This document shows positions 5,059-9,431 of a stretch of 9,431 nucleotides of DNA, in pieces (positions within the stretch are counted from its first letter, which is position 1; every line of letters starts with the position of its first letter). Position numbers and translations under genes: made by a program. The stretch comes from SIG607 sp045586405 (lineage in GTDB: Bacteria; Bacillota; Clostridia; Oscillospirales; Acutalibacteraceae): contig JAZNAG010000084.1 of the NCBI GenBank assembly GCA_045586405.1, positions 1 through 9,431 on the forward strand. Direction: 5' to 3'. The notes beneath the pieces were generated by a model, which had not been told where the DNA came from, ran no database searches, and saw nothing but the letters and a program-made list of their open reading frames with translations.

Positions 5059-6774
5059 TTAAACTTCCCAGCCACCGATTGTTTCCGGGAATATTGGGAA
5101 GATATAAACAATTCCCTTGTACGTAAACCTTGTGCCTAAAGAAGCTGGAGTAATTCTACAGCTTGTGTTTACCTCCTCATAATAATCTTGTCCTTCAAAG
5201 TATGCTGTTATAAAAAGAAGTATTTCTGAAGGGTCTGAAGCGTCTCTATCCATATCGCAATAACTAGGCGTTAAGTAGTGGTTATTTACTGTAATTACTT
5301 CTGATATCCACTGACTGTTATAAGTTGGGTCTGTATCCATTGTTACGCCGCTAACCTGCATATAAAGAGAGATTAAGCCGTCACCTACGCTACCTCCGCC
5401 GTCTCTTCTAAAGTATTTTGTGAGCCTATCACTACGAAGCCAATAGCTAGTTGTAATTGCGTTTCGTAAATTGACATCCTGGCTTGCAAGGTTATATGTG
5501 ACTCCGTTGCAAACGAACTGCATTGTAGGGATAGTAATTTTATCGCCACTTGTAGACATTGGATAATTTTTAAGGTCACCCACACAAATAAATGTGAGGT
5601 TAAAGCCGTCACCTTCATAACTGAATGACTGAGCAACTGCGCTTCTGTCATCAAGTCGGCCACTACAAACCATCTGCATTGACTGACTGCCACTTGCGAC
5701 TGTTCCACCAAATGGGATAGTAAACGTAATGTCACCTGTGCTTGAAGCGCTCCAACTTGGTGAAGCATTGATTTCTCGCGTAAGGTCAGTATCAACAAGT
5801 GATTTTGTATCGTCTGTTTTTGTGTACTGCCAGGTTGCACCGTCATACTCAACTGAAGAAATCATTATGTCGCTTCCACTAGGAAAAGCTGGCAAGTGCT
5901 GATTGTCTGATGTTACGTATGGAATAAACACTGCACAATAGCCGTTATTTTCAATAAGTGCGGCGGCTGATACGTATGCGCTTTCGTTTGCACCATTTGA
6001 AATAAAATGAACCGTTGCAGTAATTGTATTTGTTGTAGTTGCGCCTTTCCAAAGTTCTGCAAACGTAACCGTAATTCCTGACGCGTCTTTTGAAAAGGAA
6101 ACAATATCTGTGTTGAAGTCGCGTATATCAATACTTTGAGCCTGGACTTGAAGTGTTGGTGACCCGATTAAATCCGTTGCGCTATCTTCATCGTCATTGG
6201 AAACGATACGCACAAAACAATGACTGTTTATTTCATCAATATCATCGACATCTACTTCGATATAGCCGGGATTGCTGGCGTAGTAGTAACCTAGGTAAAG
6301 CTTTAAGCCTAAGTATTGGTCATTTGTGTCATACAGGGCAAACATAAGCGACAAAACACGGTCGGTGTTTCCTGTAAGCGACGGTGTTGCAAAGGAAATA
6401 TGCTTTCGCCCTGTTACTGTATCTTTTGTAATTTCAGATATGATTGTAGGTGGTGTAAAATCCTGTGGATAAAGTGGGATAAGGTCTAAGCCTGTTAGGC
6501 CAGCGTTTCTTAATTCTCGCGCAACCTTCATTCTGTAATTCCAATGCGTAAAGTTTGGGTCACTAAAACAAGTTGCGTAGTAGTTCATCTGCATACCCAT
6601 TTGCGCGTAAGTAACTGCGCTTGCAAACTTGCTGCGGTTTGCCTGTTGTACTTCTGTACGCGGGTTTGCTGGCACAACGTAAGTTCTGATTGTGCGCTTA
6701 TTCTTCCATCGCTGGCCTACGGTTGCGCCCAATTTGCCGTAGTAACCGCCAGATAAAAAGTTCTGAATAGCCAT
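5059..6774 (-). CDS. Large beta-rich putative virion/surface protein with DUF6266-like N terminus (571 aa)
   Basis: Residues 1-95 match the N-terminal domain of the 208-aa protein: GKLGATVGQRWKNKRTIRTY (13-32), a Pro-rich turn (PANPRTEVQQ), then helices (about 45-92). After PPTIISEI (about 108-115) the chain becomes a series of beta-sandwich-like segments rich in Ser, Thr and Asp to the end; I estimate four or more such units. No signal peptide or membrane segment. The start has AAGGGG just upstream of ATG. A bidirectional terminator precedes the gene and no good promoter lies between, so read-through from the promoter at 7632-7660 probably feeds it at reduced level; a terminator follows at 4989. 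Size and composition suit a minor spike or host-contact protein built on the same base as a more abundant partner. The function is inferred; the shared domain is seen. Confidence 0.75.
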   Translation of the reverse strand: MAIQNFLSGGYYGKLGATVGQRWKNKRTIRTYVVPANPRTEVQQANRSKFASAVTYAQMGMQMNYYATCFSDPNFTHWNYRMKVARELRNAGLTGLDLIPLYPQDFTPPTIISEITKDTVTGRKHISFATPSLTGNTDRVLSLMFALYDTNDQYLGLKLYLGYYYASNPGYIEVDVDDIDEINSHCFVRIVSNDDEDSATDLIGSPTLQVQAQSIDIRDFNTDIVSFSKDASGITVTFAELWKGATTTNTITATVHFISNGANESAYVSAAALIENNGYCAVFIPYVTSDNQHLPAFPSGSDIMISSVEYDGATWQYTKTDDTKSLVDTDLTREINASPSWSASSTGDITFTIPFGGTVASGSQSMQMVCSGRLDDRSAVAQSFSYEGDGFNLTFICVGDLKNYPMSTSGDKITIPTMQFVCNGVTYNLASQDVNLRNAITTSYWLRSDRLTKYFRRDGGGSVGDGLISLYMQVSGVTMDTDPTYNSQWISEVITVNNHYLTPSYCDMDRDASDPSEILLFITAYFEGQDYYEEVNTSCRITPASLGTRFTYKGIVYIFPIFPETIGGWEV

Positions 6775-6800
6775 AAATTACCCCTTAAGATATTTTTTGT

Positions 6801-6821
6801 GTGCAGTCCGCACTACGCACT
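6801..6821. promoter_or_regulatory. Operator-like CGCACT direct repeat
   Basis: CGCACT occurs at 6809-6814 and 6816-6821 in the leader region of the 571-aa gene, beside a small GTGC/GCAC inverted repeat (6801-6813). CCGCACTACGCA (6808-6819) differs at only two bases from the motif in the spacer of the promoter at 3181-3209, and CCGCACTCGCA occurs on the minus strand near 182-193. A shared regulator site is possible. Confidence 0.35.
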
Positions 6822-6838
6822 ATGTTATTACAAGAAAT

Positions 6839-6873
6839 AAAAAAAGGCAACTCGTTTAGAGTTGCCTTTTTTT
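6839..6873 (-). terminator. Perfect bidirectional terminator between the 208-aa and 571-aa genes
   Basis: A7GGCAACTC (6839-6853), a 5-base loop and GAGTTGCCT7 (6859-6873) are perfect 15-base arms with T-runs on both strands. Placed after the 208-aa gene, it should cut transcription strongly and leave the 571-aa gene in lower amount, a common device for setting major to minor structural protein ratios. Confidence 0.9.
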
Positions 6874-6904
6874 CCTATGGCTTATTTTGGTTATACAGGA
6901 AGAA

Positions 6905-6920
6905 GCGCGCAACTGCGCGC
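6905..6920 (-). other. GC hairpin just after the 208-aa gene stop
   Basis: GCGCGC (6905-6910), loop AACT, GCGCGC (6915-6920) lies seven bases beyond the stop codon at 6927. It may block 3' exonuclease and stabilise the mRNA ahead of the terminator at 6839-6873. Confidence 0.55.
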
Positions 6921-6926
6921 CTTAAA

Positions 6927-7553
6927 CTACGCGAGATTTACCTCGAGGTAGTCAGAGAGTGAAGCGACTTTGTTGCTACCTCTCTTGTCGAGGAAGTAAA
7001 CGTAGCAGTCAACTTTGCTTGCACCAGAAGCGGTGTCAAAAGCAAGTGTTCCAACTGCTTCAGCAGTTCCTGTAGGTTTTGCCTCTGCTTCGAGAACTTC
7101 AACAAGTCCGCTTGATTCCTGTACAAGTACAGCAATCAGTTTTGCGTTCTCTGTGAAGTTTGTTGCAGTTGGTTTATCCCAAGTGACAGTTACAATACCA
7201 CTAGCCATTGTAGCGGCTTCGTTTGCAACTTTCTGGAGACCACCCTTAGAGATTTTAAGAGTTGCCTTGTCAAAAGCACCTGCATCAATCTGCTCTTTGT
7301 TTGCCTGAATGATAGCATTGCGTACTGACTGGCCAGCAGTGTTAAGTGCTGACTTGTACTTAATCTGGTCTGCGAACATAGCGACAAAACTTGTCATCTG
7401 GCCAAAAACTCCACGAACTTTCTGCTGTTCGGCAGTGTCAGGATTTGATGGCTTTGTATAAGTTCTGATTGTGGACTTGTTCTTCCACTTTGCACCAACT
7501 GTCTGGCCTACTTTGCCTTCCCAGTTAGCTTTCAAAAGGTTCATTTTTCCCAT
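6927..7553 (-). CDS. Putative major structural protein, DUF6266-like (208 aa)
   Basis: A helical N-terminal half opens with MGKMNLLKANWEGKVGQTVG and KWKNKSTIRTY, a PSNPDTAEQQ turn and helices to about residue 95. It is followed by an Ala/Thr-rich beta half (GIVTVTWDKPTATNF, then KLIAVLVQESSG and VDCYVYFLDKRG) that looks Ig-like. The family resemblance is to DUF6266-type proteins, whose function I do not know. The same N-terminal domain heads two other proteins here. It has its own strong promoter (7632-7660), a leader hairpin, GAGG nine bases before ATG, a protective 3' hairpin and a strong terminator, all signs of high expression. Small size, no membrane segment and high dosage suggest the main virion or filament subunit; this is inference. 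Confidence 0.75.
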   Translation of the reverse strand: MGKMNLLKANWEGKVGQTVGAKWKNKSTIRTYTKPSNPDTAEQQKVRGVFGQMTSFVAMFADQIKYKSALNTAGQSVRNAIIQANKEQIDAGAFDKATLKISKGGLQKVANEAATMASGIVTVTWDKPTATNFTENAKLIAVLVQESSGLVEVLEAEAKPTGTAEAVGTLAFDTASGASKVDCYVYFLDKRGSNKVASLSDYLEVNLA

Positions 7554-7571
7554 AGTGGATTACCTCTTGTT

Positions 7572-7590
7572 ATCGGTTTTTGCAACCGAT
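7572..7590 (-). promoter_or_regulatory. Leader hairpin before the 208-aa gene
   Basis: ATCGGTT (7572-7578) and AACCGAT (7584-7590) pair around a 5-base loop in the roughly 70-base untranslated leader, just upstream of the ribosome site GAGG. It could stabilise the message or modulate translation. Confidence 0.5.
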
Positions 7591-7631
7591 ATTCAAGGTA
7601 ACACCTTTACTAACTATCGGTCGTTAGGTTT

Positions 7632-7660
7632 AATGTACGGTATTTGTACGGAGTTGTCAA
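7632..7660 (-). promoter_or_regulatory. Strong promoter of the 208-aa gene with spacer repeats
   Basis: Minus strand TTGACA (7655-7660), 17-base spacer, TACATT (7632-7637). The plus strand shows GTACGG at 7635-7640 and 7646-7651, direct repeats one helical turn (11 bp) apart inside the promoter, a likely site for a regulator. Transcription should start near 7625. Confidence 0.8.
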
Positions 7661-7679
7661 GTTTTTTTGAATGTAGGAG

Positions 7680-7732
7680 CAAAAAGCGTTAAGCCGTTGT
7701 CTGCGTAGCAGTCTACGGCTTAACGCTTTTTG
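7680..7732. terminator. Long hairpin with 18-bp perfect arms
   Basis: Arms CAAAAAGCGTTAAGCCGT (7680-7697) and ACGGCTTAACGCTTTTTG (7715-7732) are perfect; the loop forms CTGC-GTA-GCAG (7701-7711). With A/T runs at both feet it can terminate either way, and it stands 20 bases upstream of the 208-aa gene's -35 box. It is the second of two tandem terminators after the 141-aa gene. Together with the promoter, leader hairpin and second terminator it accounts for most of the 300-base gene-free stretch 7554-7853. Confidence 0.75.
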
Positions 7733-7787
7733 ACGTACAAAAGTAACTCAGATTTGTAAATGTAGGTTATTTTTGTTCTGGAAAGAT

Positions 7788-7823
7788 AAAAAAACGCTAG
7801 GATCATACTCCTAGCGTTTTTTT
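7788..7823 (-). terminator. Rho-independent terminator after the 141-aa gene
   Basis: A7CGCTAGGA (7788-7802) and TCCTAGCGT7 (7809-7823) are perfect 15-base arms with a 6-base loop and T-runs on both strands, 30 bases beyond the stop codon at 7854. Confidence 0.9.
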
Positions 7824-7853
7824 ATTATAAAAAAAAATAATTTAATTTGTATC

Positions 7854-8279
7854 TTAAAATATTTCCAATTTTAAAGCATAACTTGACATCGTAGCACCTA
7901 CATCAAATCTCAAATAACCATCTGCTATTTTTAATGTTGGTGCAGTTGTACCTGATACTGTATAAATGTTAGCGACGTTTTGAACTGTTCCTGTTATATT
8001 AATTCTAGCCAATCCTTTATACATAAATGAGCCTTGGCCAAAAGAAATATAACTAATATCTATACCACCAACTTTTCCGTTTAATAATGTTTTAAACTCT
8101 TCGGCTGTACAGATATTTATATATGTTGAACTTGTAGAGCCTTGAATATCTATAATCTTATTTTGTTTAGTTTTTATTTCACTTATATTTTCATTTATAG
8201 TTGCAATTTGTTGTCTTGCATATTGGTCTTTGATATTCCACTGCTCACTATCGATATCAACTATTTTTACGTCTGCCAT
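7854..8279 (-). CDS. Putative fibre-tip or receptor-binding protein (141 aa)
   Basis: Residues 1-48 carry MADVKIVDIDSEQWNIKDQY, then ARQQIATINENISEIKTKQN, a Trp-Ile-x-Asp head followed by a heptad-type coiled coil. That arrangement is common at the base of phage tail-fibre and spike proteins, usually trimers. From about residue 52 the chain is beta-rich with Gly, Ser and Thr (SYISFGQGSFMYKGLARINITG; LRFDVGATMSSYALKLEIF), consistent with a compact C-terminal host-binding sandwich. No signal peptide or membrane segment. AAGGAG lies nine bases before ATG; the preceding 249-aa gene ends 20 bases upstream, so both share the promoter at 9057-9085. The role is inferred from layout, not from a recognised family. 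Confidence 0.65.
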   Translation of the reverse strand: MADVKIVDIDSEQWNIKDQYARQQIATINENISEIKTKQNKIIDIQGSTSSTYINICTAEEFKTLLNGKVGGIDISYISFGQGSFMYKGLARINITGTVQNVANIYTVSGTTAPTLKIADGYLRFDVGATMSSYALKLEIF

Positions 8280-8299
8280 AATATTTTACTCCTTGCTTT

Positions 8300-9049
8300 T
8301 TAAGCATAATTTCCTAATTTTAAGATTTCATCTTTAATTTTTGCATTTTCTGGCGGAAGATACAAAACCTCGTTTATAATAAAAGGCACTCTTTGCCAGC
8401 GCCAACGGCTGATAAAAAAAACTTCGTTAACTATGATTACAAATACAGGGTCTGTTATTGAAAGTCCTTTAAGCTGCCATTTCTTAATACCTGGAACTGC
8501 TTTAAATGCCCATACTTGGAAATACGCAAAATCCACGTAGTCAAATACAGATGACAAAACAACAGAGTTTCCCCGCCCTGTAATGTCCGCCTTTGTAACT
8601 TGCCTGTTCGTAACAATAGCCAAATAAATAATCTGATTATTTGATTGTTCATCTGGGCTTTCCTCGTTTGCGCTATAAGTGAAAGTAAAAATCTGAGGGT
8701 CGTACAAGATTTCATCTATTCGCAATTTTCCGTCTTGGCTTAAAACCTCTTTGAGATTTTCCAATTGGAAGCGGCCGCCTTTTAATGCACCTTTCCACGC
8801 TTTGCAAAGCGCATTATTACGATACATTTCTTTATCGCTGAGGTTGAGACACTTCCACATACTTTTTACTACGCGGCTGGCTATTCGGTTAAGTCCTGTA
8901 AACTCGTCTTTTGCCGTAGCTTGTGCTGCATTGTGTGGAGTATGACTAAAAGGAACAGCTTTGATGTCGTATAAGCCTCTTTTAGCGACTCCATAAGTTT
9001 GCCCGACTTTTCCTTCATAACCTGACCTTAGAATATTTATCTTTCCCAT
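8300..9049 (-). CDS. Third DUF6266-like putative structural protein (249 aa), probably leaderless
   Basis: The N terminus MGKINILRSGYEGKVGQTYG aligns directly with the 208-aa protein but then diverges: the WKNKxTIRTY stretch is replaced by VAKRGLYDIKAVPF. Helices follow (about 40-90), then a beta-rich half (QIFTFTYS, IIYLAIVTNRQV, FAYFQVWAF). The frame is open to 9286, but that part is GC-rich hairpin DNA with no homology. Alignment with the two paralogues sets Met at 9049; the -10 box of the promoter ends seven bases before it, so transcription would begin at or beside the ATG. The Met at 9058 lies inside the -10 box and cannot be on that transcript. First gene of the element, upstream of the fibre-like gene. 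Probable minor virion protein; function unproven. Confidence 0.75.
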   Translation of the reverse strand: MGKINILRSGYEGKVGQTYGVAKRGLYDIKAVPFSHTPHNAAQATAKDEFTGLNRIASRVVKSMWKCLNLSDKEMYRNNALCKAWKGALKGGRFQLENLKEVLSQDGKLRIDEILYDPQIFTFTYSANEESPDEQSNNQIIYLAIVTNRQVTKADITGRGNSVVLSSVFDYVDFAYFQVWAFKAVPGIKKWQLKGLSITDPVFVIIVNEVFFISRWRWQRVPFIINEVLYLPPENAKIKDEILKLGNYA

Positions 9050-9056
9050 ACGACGC

Positions 9057-9085
9057 ATTATAGACCGCTCCAGCGGAGCGGTCAA
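9057..9085 (-). promoter_or_regulatory. Consensus promoter built into a perfect palindrome
   Basis: Minus strand TTGACC (9080-9085), 17-base spacer, TATAAT (9057-9062). The spacer and part of the -35 box form a perfect 9-bp inverted repeat, GACCGCTCC-AGC-GGAGCGGTC on the plus strand (9063-9083). It may be an operator that blocks RNA polymerase. The -10 box ends seven bases before the ATG at 9049, predicting a leaderless mRNA. Confidence 0.85.
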
Positions 9086-9090
9086 GGGAA

Positions 9091-9119
9091 TTGAGAAGGA
9101 ACCTATATTCTGGTATGGT
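9091..9119 (+). promoter_or_regulatory. Possible rightward promoter into the hairpin array
   Basis: Plus strand TTGAGA (9091-9096), 17-base spacer, TATGGT (9114-9119), back to back with the leftward promoter. It would transcribe the structured region 9126-9290 and the right ITR. It would be the only rightward transcript in the window, so it is held at low confidence. Confidence 0.35.
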
Positions 9120-9279
9120 CGCGCTTTCTGCGCGTGGGGCGGTCTACGCCCCAAACTCGCGAAGCGAGAGAGCCGACAACGACACCCCTTGTGGGTGGCG
9201 GTGGTGGCGATAGCAATGCCATAACCCATACAAAAAAGAGTACTTTCAGGCGAAAAGAAGCGCGCGTGCGGGGCGCGCG
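9120..9279. other. Non-coding GC-rich hairpin array next to the right ITR
   Basis: Successive small stem-loops: CGCGC/GCGCG (9120-9134), GGGGCG/CGCCCC with loop GTCTA (9136-9152), CTCGC-GAA-GCGAG (9156-9168), CACCC/GGGTG with loop CTTGT (9183-9197), and CGCGCG/CGCGCG (9261-9279). Frames through it are open only because of high GC. It fits a replication or packaging signal in ssDNA, or a structured RNA. The 9086-9290 stretch has no gene that I can support. Confidence 0.6.
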
Positions 9280-9290
9280 TTCCCACACGA

Positions 9291-9431
9291 GGGGCGGCGC
9301 GGCCGGGGTACTTGTGGCGGTTGGTCAGCTTTGGCGTGTAGGTGGTACTAGCAAGCGTTTTGGAGCGTTCAGCGTAAAAACGCGGGCGGCCGGGCGGTCA
9401 GGCGGTAAAAATAAAAACGGCTTGCGTAATA
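9291..9431 (-). repeat. Right inverted terminal repeat (141 bp, perfect)
   Basis: This is the exact reverse complement of 1-141, ending CTTGCGTAATA. This strand is G-rich around 9380-9415, with closely spaced GG and GGG runs that could form a G-quadruplex. CCACACGAG overlaps its inner border (9283-9291) and is repeated in the same orientation at 155-163. If the two ends were joined, the junction would read GTAATATATTAC inside a 282-bp palindrome. Confidence 0.95.

Noticed and set aside
5385..5852. Open frame of 155 codons on the minus strand inside the 571-aa gene
   Set aside because: Alternative frame of a well-supported gene, with no separate ribosome site and a composition expected of a frame-shifted reading.
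7015..7308. Open frame of 97 codons on the plus strand opposite the 208-aa gene
   Set aside because: Shadow of the Ala/Thr-rich coding frame; no ribosome site, no promoter, low-complexity product.
9050..9286. An N-terminal extension of the 249-aa gene up to 9286
   Set aside because: It runs through GC-rich hairpins and the promoter, has no homology to the paralogues, and the paralogue alignment begins at MGKINIL.
1..9431. Transposon or insertion sequence explanation of the terminal repeats
   Set aside because: No DDE or serine transposase; HUH transposases of the IS200/IS605 and IS91 types do not use long perfect inverted ends; no flanking sequence is present to show a target duplication.
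1..9431. CRISPR array, tRNA or rRNA
   Set aside because: No regularly spaced repeats and no tRNA-like or rRNA-like segments were seen on either strand.

Overview
This window looks like one complete small genome or replicon rather than a slice of chromosome. Bases 1-141 and 9291-9431 are perfect reverse complements of each other: 141 bp inverted terminal repeats (ITRs), about 60% GC by count, enclosing a visibly AT-rich interior. Every credible gene lies on the minus strand, so the element reads leftward from its right end. Shine-Dalgarno sites (AAGGAG type) and TTGACA/TATAAT-like promoters are clear. This argues against a Bacteroidota host and fits a low-GC host such as a Firmicute or spirochaete; the host itself cannot be named from the sequence.

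Right part (4852-9290), putative virion or surface module: a 249-aa protein starting at the predicted transcription start (probably leaderless), a 141-aa protein resembling a phage fibre or receptor-binding tip, a 208-aa protein with its own strong promoter, and a 571-aa beta-rich protein. The 249-, 208- and 571-aa proteins share one N-terminal domain (motif GKxGxTxG, then WKNKxTIRTY in two of them) resembling the DUF6266 type, so they are paralogues that diverged or acquired different C-terminal beta domains. Strong hairpin terminators separate the units.

Middle (3232-4851): a 539-aa rolling-circle-type HUH endonuclease (PHAHC motif and YLTKY two-tyrosine motif). Structured, origin-like inverted repeats lie upstream of it, and a GC-rich double hairpin lies inside its coding sequence.

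Left part (247-3209): a tightly overlapping operon of small proteins from a near-consensus promoter (65, 79, 97 and 55 aa, then a putative single-stranded DNA-binding protein), then a terminator, then two small proteins, a cytosine-C5-methyltransferase-like protein and a basic coiled-coil protein beside the left ITR.

Taken together: a putative ssDNA-phage-like or satellite element with an HUH initiator, an SSB-like protein and structural proteins. It has no recognisable polymerase, integrase, packaging ATPase, lysis gene, membrane protein or known capsid fold. HUH initiators normally serve circular replicons, so an HUH gene inside perfect ITRs is the main surprise. Either the genome is linear and uses a parvovirus-like rolling-hairpin scheme, or it is circular with a 282 bp palindrome, or the ITRs are an assembly or amplification artefact. 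The sequence alone cannot decide.
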